This document shows positions 24,026-35,100 of a DNA stretch of 64,000 bases, piece by piece. This DNA comes from Azospirillum brasilense. GTDB taxonomy: Bacteria > Pseudomonadota > Alphaproteobacteria > Azospirillales > Azospirillaceae. Position 1 is the stretch's first letter, and every line of letters starts with the position of its first letter. The notes below the pieces were generated by a model. It ran no database searches and was not told the DNA's origin. It saw nothing but the letters and a program-made list of their open reading frames with translations. The stretch is taken from contig NZ_QOKV01000002.1 of NCBI RefSeq assembly GCF_008365405.1, forward strand, positions 62,001-126,000. Reading direction: 5' to 3'. The translations under genes and the position numbers were made by a program.

Positions 24026-24697
24026 TCAGTCGCGCATCGGGTAGATGCCGCTGGTGACGATCAGCATGGTCAGCGCCAGATAGGGCTGCATGTTGTTCAG
24101 CGCCGCCGGTGTGTTGACGCCGCCGCCCGCCGAAACGCTCACCGTACCCGTCAACCCGCCCATCGTGACGGTGCCGGAGGCCGAACCGATCAGCGCCGAA
24201 CCGCTCGGGGCGGTGCCGGAGCTGTAGGGGCCGTCCAGGAGGATGCCGGAGCCGCTGGTGTCGTTGATCTGGAGCGCGCCGAGATAATTGTTGCCGCCCG
24301 CCGGGGTGTTGCTGGCGCCCAGGCTGGTGCTCACCGGGATGGTCGCGCCGGCGGTGACGGTCGCGATGTTGCTGCTGCCCGACGGCGTGAAGGACGCGGC
24401 GTGGGTGTGCAGCGGCAGGTTCTGGACGGTGATGCTGTTGTTCGCAGCGCCGCCGTTGTTGCCCGGGTTGATCATCAGGTTGTTCAGATAGGGGCTGGGG
24501 CCCGAGCCGATCATGACGCGGCCGCGCAGATCCGGGAGGTTGAAGTTGGTCGAGCCGTTGCCGCCGTACATCGCGCCGGTGATCGAGAACAGGGCTTGGT
24601 TCTGGCTGACCTGCATCTGTTGGCCCAGACACTGAGCGGTGAATTGCGGGGCGTAGGCGCCGGTGAACGGGATGACCAGGCCGAGGTAAACTTCCAT
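24026..24697 (-). CDS. Tail-collar domain protein (MdpB-like), paralogue 2
   Basis: A protein of 223 residues, preceded by a perfect AGGAGG eight bases before the ATG. It is a paralogue of the protein at 22833: shared features are YLGLVIPFTGAYAPQF, FNLPDLRGRVMIGSG, QNLPLHTHAASF and the ending NNMQPYLALTMLIVTSG. The central part (variable insert) differs between the two, as in collar proteins whose variable region contacts a receptor. It is probably the first gene of the minus-strand collar/DUF6916 group. Cellular role unknown; candidates are secreted or surface-attached fibres. Confidence 0.85.
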   Translation of the reverse strand: MEVYLGLVIPFTGAYAPQFTAQCLGQQMQVSQNQALFSITGAMYGGNGSTNFNLPDLRGRVMIGSGPSPYLNNLMINPGNNGGAANNSITVQNLPLHTHAASFTPSGSSNIATVTAGATIPVSTSLGASNTPAGGNNYLGALQINDTSGSGILLDGPYSSGTAPSGSALIGSASGTVTMGGLTGTVSVSAGGGVNTPAALNNMQPYLALTMLIVTSGIYPMRD

Positions 24698-25121
24698 GGC
24701 GAAACCTCCTGTGCATGAAACCGGTTGCGGCGGCCTATGGCCAGCGTCCCACTAAGGACGCGCCACGCCGACGAATGTGATAGAAAGCATACCGATATAT
24801 TCTCCTGAACGGCTAGGGACTGAGCAACAGACGATACAAAAAGTTACTTTTTTCGATTGTCATCTTTGCATTATAACCCCATGGTTGCATATTCTTGTAT
24901 GTGTTTGGCCGCCGCCGTTGGATCGTGAGCGATGCGTCCGCTCGGTCGCCAGCGGCGTTGGGTCGTCCTCGGTTACGGTCGCTCCGCACCGGCCCGACGC
25001 CGCGGCGGACGACTCGAACGGCACCCGCCGCCCGGATGGTCCGCAGCGGCGATTCTTGCGTCATGCCCGCATCTTCGGCTATTCAAGGCGCACGCTTGTG
25101 CTACCGGAAGGGGTGTGACCG
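24698..25121. other. Intergenic divergent promoter region (collar genes / GNAT)
   Basis: About 420 bases without a credible gene. The part 24776-24905 is AT-rich and contains the 17-base motif AAAGCATACCGATATAT (24784-24800), which recurs upstream of the giant adhesin. Promoters for the minus-strand collar genes and the plus-strand GNAT gene probably lie here. I could not assign -35/-10 boxes with confidence. Confidence 0.55.
24784..24800 (+). promoter_or_regulatory. Shared motif copy 1 (AAAGCATACCGATATAT)
   Basis: It is identical at 16 of 17 positions to 25854-25870. It sits about 85 bases upstream of the start codon of tail-collar paralogue 2 (which reads leftward). Two near-identical AT-rich sites in an otherwise GC-rich background, each in an upstream region of a surface-type gene, suggest a common regulator; none can be named. 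Confidence 0.4.
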
Positions 25122-25691
25122 ATGGCCGTTCTGAATGGGTCGCTGCCGCTGCTCGGCGGGTTGACGGTGCGGTTTCCCCGCCCATCGGACGACGACTTCC
25201 TGATGGGCCTGTTCATGGACGCGCGCCCCTGGCTGGCCAAGGCGCATCACGACCGCGACTTCATCCGGACTCTCTACGAACAGCAGTACGGCGCGCGGCG
25301 GATGGGGCAGGAGAGCCGTTATCCGGAACATCTGGATTTCGTCGTCGAGAAGACGGGCCAGCCGGTGGGGCGGATCATCATGGATCTGGGGCGCTATGAC
25401 TGGCGCGTGTCGGAGGTGGAGATCCATCGTCTGGCCCGCGGCAAGGGCATCGGCACCGATCTGCTGCGCAGCTTCCAAGGGACCGCGGCGCAAATGCGCA
25501 TCCCGATCACCTTGTCGGTGGCCGAGGTGGATACGCGCGTTCATTGGTTCTATCACCGGTTGGGCTTCGATCTTCTGGCGAAGACATCGCCTTCCCTTGA
25601 GCTGATCTGGCTGCCGCCCGGTCATCCGGGAATCCAGCACTTGCCGCCGCAGATCCTGCCGGCCCAGATGCAGCAGGGCGGCGCGTCCTGA
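25122..25691 (+). CDS. GNAT-family N-acetyltransferase
   Basis: A protein of 189 residues starting at ATG 25122 after GGAAGGGG. It has GNAT motifs: TVRFPRPSDDDFL at the N-terminus (beta 1), the acetyl-CoA pyrophosphate loop RGKGIGTDLLRSF near 105-117, and WFYHRLGFD near 144-152. GNAT genes of this type often accompany tail-collar/DUF6916 genes, so it may acetylate one of their products. The substrate is unknown. It is transcribed away from the collar genes and toward the adhesin. Confidence 0.85.
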   Translation: MAVLNGSLPLLGGLTVRFPRPSDDDFLMGLFMDARPWLAKAHHDRDFIRTLYEQQYGARRMGQESRYPEHLDFVVEKTGQPVGRIIMDLGRYDWRVSEVEIHRLARGKGIGTDLLRSFQGTAAQMRIPITLSVAEVDTRVHWFYHRLGFDLLAKTSPSLELIWLPPGHPGIQHLPPQILPAQMQQGGAS

Positions 25692-26106
25692 CGCTGGTCC
25701 CTTGGTGACGCGATCGGGCGGTCCGCTTCCTCTGTGGCGAGTACCGGCACGGTCACGGCGTTCCGGATCTGTGACATCGGTGCGCGGTGTTATGCACGCA
25801 GATGTTTGACTTCGCCGCGCCGTGCGCTCGCCCGGGGCGAAATCGCGGCCTGAAAAGCATACCAATATATGCGTTCATTTCAGTCGTGAAATGGAGAGCG
25901 CAGGGTGGAAACAAATGCGTCAATTTATGACGCTCTACTCTCCTCGATGATGCGAATCGACGCAAATCAGGCGCCTCTTTTGCTGTCTTTATAGACGCAT
26001 GCGCTGTCAACCACTGCGAAAAGGTGGTACTCTCCTGCAGGCTATTCACTTTTTGGTGACCGCTTTGGACGTAGGGTCGGGCGGTGTCGCGTATGGCGGG
26101 AGGCGG
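25692..26106. other. Intergenic region upstream of the giant adhesin
   Basis: About 415 bases. The adhesin reading frame can be extended upstream to 25999, but the ribosome site GGGAGG at 26098-26103 argues for initiation at 26107/26110. The section 25850-26000 is AT-rich relative to surroundings and holds the second copy of the shared motif (25854-25870). I see no other gene. Confidence 0.55.
25854..25870 (+). promoter_or_regulatory. Shared motif copy 2 (AAAGCATACCAATATAT)
   Basis: It is the same 17-base sequence as at 24784-24800 with one substitution (G to A at position 11) and in the same orientation. It lies about 240 bases upstream of the adhesin start codon. It is a possible regulator site or promoter element shared by the collar group and the adhesin. 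Confidence 0.4.
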
Positions 26107-29100
26107 ATGATGGCGCGCAAGCGTGGTTCGAACGGCAACAACGTGAACGGGCGTTCCCACAAGACGCACAAGCCGTCCTCATCGATGTTCGCGATGGCTC
26201 TCGAACCGCGCTTCATGTTCGACGCGGCGGGCGCCGTCACCGCTGCCGAGGTTCATCAGCAGCCCGATCAGCCCGTGCCGGGGGATAAGGGCGCCGGCAC
26301 GGCCGCCGACCCCGACAAGCTGGCCGATTGGGCGATCAAGGAGTCGACCGTTCCGGCCGCCTCAGCCTCGTCACCCACCGAACCGGCGGCGGTGACGGCG
26401 CGGCTCGCCGAGATCCAGGGCTCGGTCCGCTCGGTGGTGTTCGTCGACACCAGCGTGTCCGACTACCAGACGCTGCTCAAGGACATCGCCCCAGACGCCA
26501 AGGTCGTCCTGCTCGACTCCCAGCAGGAGGCGCTCGGCCAAATGGCGAAGGCGCTGTCCGGGATGTCCGGCCTGGATTCCGTCCAGGTCGTCAGCCACGG
26601 CAACGAAGGCCATCTCTACATCGCCGGCCGCGCCTATTGGGCGGACGGGCTGGCGAATCGCGCGCAGGCTCTTCAGGCGATCGGCGCCGCGCTGAAGCCC
26701 GGCGGCGACATTCTTTTCTACGCCTGCAACGTCGGCGCCGGAGAGGTTGGGCAGGAGTTCGTTCAGACGATCCATCGGCTCACCGGAGCCGACGTGGCGG
26801 TGTCCAACGACGAGACCGGCAACGCCGCCGGGCAGAACTGGACGCTGGAGGTGCAGAGCGGGGCCATCGAGGCGGCGATTCCCTTCGCCCGCGCGTCCAT
26901 GGAGACTTTCAGCGGCCGGTTGGGAACCGTCGTCGTCACCTCGGCGACCGGGACAGCGGCCGGATCGCTGAACGATGCAATCAAGAATGCGACCCAATCG
27001 ACCATTATCGAGTTCAGCCCGACGCTGGTGTCCGGCACGGTTTCCCTGGGTGTCACGACGGCCCTCCTGACGGCGGCGGCTCAGGACTTAACGATCAATG
27101 GCGACGTGAATGGCGACGGTATTGCCGATATCACGATCTCTGGTGACGGAGATGCCAACAACACGACCACGACGGCGGACTACCGGGGCATCGCCTTCAA
27201 CGCGGCAAGCAAGACGCTGACGATCAAAAATTTGGTTTTCGAACGTTTTTACACGTCAAGCGCCGTTCAAGGCGTTCTGGCGCTGCAGAACGGGTCGCTC
27301 GAAGTGGACGGCGTGACCTTCAGGAACAATTTGAGCAACGTCATCGGTACATTGAATACAGCGACATCCTTGACGATTAAAAATTCCGTTTTTCGTGAAA
27401 ACACGAGCGCCGTGGCCGGCACGGCAGCTTTTTCGGTCATCAAATCGCAGGTGGCAGGAACGTTCACTGTTGAGAACAGTGTCTTTGTGGACAATAACTA
27501 CGTCATGAATGCAGGCTCGGCTTCGGCTAACTATCCGGGTGGCATCATCATGCATCAGAGCATAGTGTCGGCCTTTACGACAAATATTCGCAACGTCACC
27601 ATTGCCAACAACAGCTATATAAACAACGATGCTGGGGCTGCGGGTATAAAGACGGCAGCGATCGGCCTCTTTTACGACCCGGATGCAACGGGCACAGCCA
27701 CGGCAAACGTTTACAACACGATCATTGCGGGAAATACGGGAAAGCTTGGTGCCACAAACTTTTCTGACCCGAACGCCATCATTTACAACAGCGCCAAAAT
27801 CACCCTGAATGCGGGCAACAATTATCAGAATGCCATCACCGGCACCGCAACGTTCGTCGACTCCAGCAACGCCACCGTCAGCCTGCGCGACTATCGTCCG
27901 GCCTCGACCGCGACGACGTTCATCAACACCGGCGACAGCAGCAACGCGAACCGCTACGGCGGCAGCTACGACATCCGCGGCATTGACCGCATTCGCGACG
28001 GTGCGCTCGACCTCGGCGCCTATGAAGTGCATTGGAACGCCGGAGCACCGACGGTCGACCTGAACGGGGCCGGTGGTGGAAACGACGAGTCCGTCAGCAG
28101 CGGGAGTCCCAGTTCCGGCGTGCTCATAGCGCCCAGCGCCACCCTGGCGCAGTCCGACAGCGACACCCGCCTGCTCGGCGCCACCATCACCTTGAGCGGC
28201 ATGATCGATACCGGAAAGGAAACGCTGACGCTCTCCACGGCGGATATCAGCACCGCCAGGATGTCTGGCATCGCGGTCCTCGCCAACGACGGCGCTACGA
28301 TCACCCTGAGCGGTGCGGCGTCCGTGGCGAACTATCAGGCGGTGATCCGTCTGATCCAATACAAGAACTCCGCCGGCAGCTTCACCGCGGGCGCGCGCAC
28401 CGCCACGGTCACCGTCAACGACGGCGAGACGACCAGCACCGCGCGGACCAGCACCATCACCCTCGGCACCGGCGCCGACACCACGCCGCCGACCGTCTCC
28501 AGCATCGCTGTGTCCGGGAGCCCGGCGGCCAACGCGTCCTCGGTCACCTACACCGTGACCTTCAGCGAAGGCGTCTCCGGCGTGGACGCTGGCGACTTCA
28601 CGTTGGCGACGACCGGAACGGCCACCGGCACGATCGGGACCGTCACCCAGGTGTCGGCCGGCGTCTACACGGTTTCGGTGACCGGCGTCTCCGGCACCGG
28701 CACGCTGGGGCTGAACCTGAAGGGCACCGGCACCGGCATCAAGGACACGGCGAACAACGACATCGCCGCTGGCTTCACCGGCTCCACCCACACGGTGGAC
28801 CAAGTGGCGCCAACCTTCGACGTCGCCGCCGCCACGTCCAGCATCACCAACACCGGCTTCACCCTGTCCGCCAGCCTCAACGAGGCGGGGACAATTTACT
28901 ATGTCCTGGTCCCCCGCAACGCGACCGCCCCGACCGCCGCCGAAGTGGAGGGGGGCACGGCTTCCGGCGGCGCAGCGGCGCTGAAGTCCGGCAGCCTCAA
29001 CGCGTCGTCGTCGCCGTTCGACGGCAGCGGATCGATCAGCGGGCTGACCGCCGGCACCGACTACGACCTCTATGTCGTGGCGAAGGACAGCGCCGGGAAT

Positions 29101-32100
29101 CTGATGAGTGCGCCGGTCAAGGTCAACGTCTCGACGACGGGCGGATCTTCCAACGCCGCACCGGTGAACAGCGTCGTTCCTTCGGTGTCGGGCACGGCGA
29201 CGGTTGGCGGCAGCCTGTCCGCGGGGACCGGCACCTGGAGCGATCCGGACGGCGACCCGCTGGGTTACACCTACCAATGGTACCGGGCCGACGACAGCAA
29301 CGGCACCAACGCCGCCTCGATCAGTGGGGCGACGAGCGCCAGCTACACGCTGACCACCTCGGACGCCCACAAGTACCTGCGCGTCGTGGTGACGGCCAAC
29401 GACGGCAACGGCGGCACGCAGACGGCAACCTCGGCCTACACGGGGATCGCCAACAGCGCGCCGGTGAACAGCGTGGTACCGAACGTGACCGGCACGGCGA
29501 CGGTTGGAAGCAGCCTGTCCGCGGGGACCGGCACCTGGAGCGATCCGGACGGCGACGGCCGGAGCTTCACCTACCAATGGTACCGGGCCGACGACAGCAA
29601 CGGCACCAACGCCGCCTCGATCAGCGGGGCGACCAGCTCCAGCTACACGCTGGTGGCGGGCGATCTGAGCAAGTACCTGCGCGTCGTGGTGACCGCCAAC
29701 GACGGCAAGGGCGGCACCCAGAGCGCCACGTCGGCTTATTCGTCACAGGTGGCGGGTGCGGGCAATGGCGCACCGGTGAACAGCGTCGTTCCTTCGGTGT
29801 CGGGCACGGCGACGGTTGGCGGCAGCCTGTCCGCGGGGACCGGCACCTGGAGCGATCCGGACGGCGACCCGCTGGGTTACACCTACCAATGGTACCGGGC
29901 CGACGACAGCAACGGCACCAACGCCGCCTCGATCAGTGGGGCGACGAGCGCCAGCTACACGCTGACCTCCTCGGACGCCCACAAGTACCTGCGCGTCAAG
30001 GTGACGGCCAACGACGGCAATTCCAACACGACGACCGCCTACTCCGCCTACACGTCGATCCTCAACAGCGCGCCGGTGAACAGCGTGGCGCCGACCGTGA
30101 CGGGCACGGCGACGGTGGGCAACGCGCTCAGCACGACCAACGGCAGCTGGAGCGATCCGGACGGCGACAACCGGTCCTTCACCTACCAATGGTATCGCGC
30201 CGACGACAGCAACGGGACGAACGCCGCCTCGATCAGCGGGGCGACCAGCGCCAGCTACACGCTGACCAGTTCGGACGCGCACAAGTACCTGCGCGTGGTG
30301 GTGACGGCCAACGACGGCAAGGGCGGCACCCAGACGGCGACCTCGACCTACACGTCGATCCTGAACAGCGCGCCGGTGAACAGCGCGGCGCCGAACGTGA
30401 CCGGCACGGCGACGGTGGGCAACGCGCTCAGCACGGCCAACGGCACCTGGAGCGACCCGGACGGCGACGGCCGGTCCTTCACCTACCAATGGTACCGGGC
30501 CGACGACAGCAACGGCACCAACGCCGCCTCGATCAGCGGGGCGACCAGCTCCAGCTACACGCTGGCGGTTGGCGATCTGAACAAGTACTTGCGCGTGGTG
30601 GTGACGGCCAACGACGGCAAGGGCGGCACCCAGACGGCGACGTCGTTGTACTCGTCGCAGGTGACGGCGGCGGGCAACGGCGCGCCTGTGAACACGGTGG
30701 TTCCGACGGTGTCGGGCACGGCGACGGTGGGCAACGCGCTGACCCGGGTGAATGGCAGCTGGAGCGATCCGGACGGCGACTCGCTGAGCTACACCTACCA
30801 GTGGTATCGGGCGGACGACACCAACGGCACCAACGCTGCCTCGATCAGCGGGGCGACGAGCGCCAGCTACACGCTGACCAGCTCGGACGCGCACAAGTAC
30901 CTGCGCGTGGCGGTGATCGCGAACGATGGCAACTCGAACACAACGACGGCCTATTCCGCCTACACGGCGATCCTGAACAGCGCGCCGGTGAACAGCGTGG
31001 CGCCGAACGTGACGGGCACGGCGACGGTGGGCAACGCGCTCAGCACGACCAACGGCACCTGGAGCGATCCGGACGGCGACGGCCGGAGCTTCACCTACCA
31101 ATGGTACCGGGCCGACGACAGCAACGGCACCAACGCCGCCTCGATCAGCGGGGCGACCAGCTCCAGCTACACGCTGACCAGCTCGGACGCGCACAAGTAC
31201 CTGCGCGTCGTGGTGACGGCCAACGACGGCAAGGGCGGCACGCCGACGGCGACCTCGACCTACACCGCCATCCTGAACAGCGCGCCGGTGAACAGCGTGG
31301 CGCCGACCGTGACGGGCACGGCGACGGTGGGCAACGCGCTCAGCACGACCAATGGCACCTGGAGCGATCCGGACGGCGACGGCCGGAGCTTCACCTACCA
31401 ATGGTACCGGGCCGACGACAGCAACGGCACCAACGCCGCCTCGATCAGTGGGGCGACCAGCTCCAGCTACACGCTGACCAGCTCGGACGCCCACAAGTAC
31501 CTGCGTGTCGTGGTGACCGCCAACGACGGCCGCGGCGGCACGCCGACGGCAACCTCGACCTACACCGCCGTCCTCAACAGCGCGCCGGTGAACAGCGCGG
31601 CTCCGAACGTGACGGGCACGGCGACGGTGGGCAACGCGCTCAGCACGACCAACGGCACCTGGAGCGATCCGGACGGCGACGGCCGGAGCTTCACCTACCA
31701 ATGGTACCGGGCCGACGACAGCAACGGCACCAACGCCGCCTCGATCAGCGGGGCGACGAGCGCCAGCTACACGCTGACCTCCTCGGACGCCCACAAGTAC
31801 CTGCGCGTCGTGGTGACCGCCAACGACGGCCGCGGCGGCACGCCGACGGCAACCTCGACCTACACGTCGATCCTCAACAGCGCGCCGGTGAACAGCGTGG
31901 CGCCGACCGTGACGGGCACGGCGACGGTGGGCAACGCGCTCAGCACGACCAATGGCACCTGGAGCGATCCGGACGGCGACGGCCGGAGCTTCACCTACCA
32001 GTGGTACCGCGCCGACGACAGCAACGGGACGAACGGCGCCTCGATCAGCGGAGCGACCAGCTCCAGCTACACGCTGACCAGCTCGGACGCGCACAAGTAC

Positions 32101-35100
32101 CTGCGCGTGGTGGTGACGGCCAACGACGGCAAGGGCGGCACCCAGACGGCGACCTCGACCTACACGTCGATCCTCAACAGCGCGCCGGTGAACAGCGTGG
32201 CGCCGACCGTGACGGGCACGGCGACGGTGGGCAACGCGCTCAGCACGACCAACGGCAGTTGGAGCGACCCGGACGGCGACGGCCGGTCCTTCACCTACCA
32301 ATGGTATCGCGCCGACGACAGCAACGGCACCAACGCCGCCTCGATCAGCGGAGCGACCAGCGCCAGCTACACGCTGACCTCCTCGGACGCGCACAAGTAC
32401 CTGCGCGTGGTGGTGACGGCCAACGACGGCAAGGGCGGCACCCAGACGGCGACCTCGACCTACACGGCGATCCTCAACAGCGCGCCGGTGAACAGCGCGG
32501 CGCCGAACGTGACCGGCACGGCGACGGTGGGCAACGCGCTGTCGACGACCAACGGCAGCTGGAGCGACCCGGACGGCGACGGCCGGAGCTTCACCTACCA
32601 ATGGTATCGCGCCGACGACAGCAACGGGACGAACGCTGCCTCGATCAGCGGGGCGACCAGCTCCAGCTACACGCTGACTACCTCGGACGCGCACAAGTAC
32701 CTGCGCGTGGTGGTGACGGCCAACGACGGCAAGGGCGGCACCCAGACGGCGACCTCGACCTACACGGCGATCCTCAACAGCGCGCCGGTGCTGAGCACGG
32801 ACGCGCGCAGCCTGACCGCCATCGACGAGGACGCCACCGGCAACAACGGCGACAGCGTGGCGGCCATCCTGGCCTCCGCCGGTTCGGCCACCGACGCCGA
32901 TGGCAACGTGCTTGGCATCGCGATCACCGCGATCGACAGCAGCAACGGCACTTGGGAGTACAAGACCGGGGCCGGAAACTGGACCACCATAACCGGCGTC
33001 TCTGGTGCGTCGGCCCTGCTGCTCGCCAGCACCGACCGTGTGCGCTTCGTGCCGAACGCCGATTACAACGGGCCGGCCGCCAACGGCATCACCTTCAAGG
33101 CGTGGGATCAGACCACCGGCACGGCAGGCACCACGGTCGGCAACGACACCACCGCGAACGGTGAACAGGGGGCCGGCGGACAGTTCAGCGTTGCCAGCGC
33201 GACAGCGGGGATCGCCGTGACCGCGGTGAACGATGCCCCGGTGCTGACCGACACCGTCCTCACACTGCCCAGCGTCGCCCAGGCCGCAGGCGCGCCGAAC
33301 GGTGCCGTCGGCGTTGCCGTGTCGTCCCTGGTGGCGTTCGGCACGAACGTATCGGATGTGGACAGCGGCGCCGTCACGGGCATCGCACTGGTCGGCGTGG
33401 ACACGTCGGAAGGCGGCACCTGGTTCTACAGCACCGACGGCGGCACCACCTGGAGCGCGGTCGGCACGGTGAACGACAGCGGAAACGCGCTGCTGCTGCG
33501 CACGACGGACCGGCTCTACTACCAGCCAACGGGCGCCAACGCGGGCATTCTCAACGCGGCGATCACGTTCCGTGCCTGGGACCAGACCAGCGGCACCGCC
33601 GGGACCAAGATGGCGACCGCGGGCGGTGGCGGGGTCTCCGCCTTCTCCGCGGCGACGGACACCGCCAGCCTCTCGATCACCCCGGCTGCCCTGGGAAGCG
33701 CCCTGACCCTTGCGCCCGCGTCGGACACGGGCAACAGCAACTCGGACAACATCACCAAGGCGAGCAGCGTCACCTTCAACGGCAGTGGCGCCAACGCCAA
33801 CGCCAACACGACGGTGCGGCTCTACGCCAACGGCTCGCTCGTCGCGACGACCACGGCCGACGCGTCGGGCGCCTACAGCTTCACCGGCGTCGACGTGTCC
33901 GGCCTCAGCGGTGCGGTCGACTTTACCGTCCGTCAGGTCATCGCCGGGATGGAAAGCGCCGACTCCGCTGTTCGGACCGTCACCTTCGACCGCGCGGCGC
34001 CGACCGTCGCCATCACCACGGTGAGCGGCGACAATGTGCTGAACGCGGCGGAAAGCGCCGTGACCCAGACGGTGGCCGGCACCACCACGGGTGTCGAGGA
34101 CGGCCAGACGGTCACCGTGACGCTGAACGGCAAGACCTACAGCGCGACGGTGACCAACAACGCCTGGAGCCTTGCCATCCCCTCCACCGACCTGCTGGGG
34201 CTGATGGACGGCGGCACCTATGCCATCACCGCCGACCTGGCGGACGTGGCGGGCAACGCCGCGGTCCAGGCAACGCGCAGCGTCTCGGTCGACCGCACCC
34301 CGCCGATCCTCGCCATCGCCACCGTGGCGGGCGACAATGTGCTGAACGCGTCGGACAGCGCCGTGGGGCAGACGGTGTCGGGCGTCACCAACGGTGTCGA
34401 GGACGGCCAGACGGTCACGGTGACGCTGAACGGCAAGACCTACAGCACCACGGTGACCAACAACCGCTGGAGCCTGACCGTCCCGTCCACCGACCTGCTG
34501 GCCCTGACCGACGGTGCCAACTACACCGTCACCGCCAGCCTCACCGACGCGGCGGGCAACCCGAACCAGGCGACGCGCAGCGTGTCGGTGGACCGCACGC
34601 CGCCGTCGGTGGTCAGCGTCACGCCTCCCGCGGCGCGGACCTATCTCCCCGGCGAGACGGTCAGCTTCTTCGTCCAACTCAGCGAGACGGTCGTCATCAA
34701 CGGCGGCAATCCGGTTCTGGAACTGGCGGTGGGCAGCGACATTCGGAACGCCTCCTACAACGCGGCGGGCAGCACCGGCACGCTGCTGCGGTTCGACTAT
34801 GTCGTTCCGGTCGGCGACCGGGCGCCGCAGGGCATTTCCGTCCTCGGGCTGGCGTTGAACGGTTCGGTCGTCACGGACCTCGCCCAGGGGCCGTTGGTGA
34901 CCGCGCTGGCGGGCATCGGCGACACCAGCCAGGTGCGCATCGACACCCCGATTCCGGCGAAGCCGGTCGGGACCGCGCTGAGCGGCCTGTCCGACTCCGG
35001 CGCGTCGGCGACGGACCGGCTGACCAACGTGACGAGGCCGACGCTGTCCGGCACCGCCGAGGCGAACGCCACGGTGACCGTGCTGGTGGACGGCAAGGCG

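Noticed and set aside
22833-24697. Prophage remnant
   Set aside because: Only tail-collar-type genes are present. No other phage genes or attachment sites; these proteins are common outside phages.
29152-32790. Regular repeats as a CRISPR array
   Set aside because: Units are 300 bp, directly adjacent without unique spacers, and in frame within a protein repeat.
28032-33164. Plus-strand frame of about 1,710 codons overlapping the adhesin
   Set aside because: Frame-shifted shadow rich in Arg and Gln with the same 100-unit periodicity. No start signal or family.
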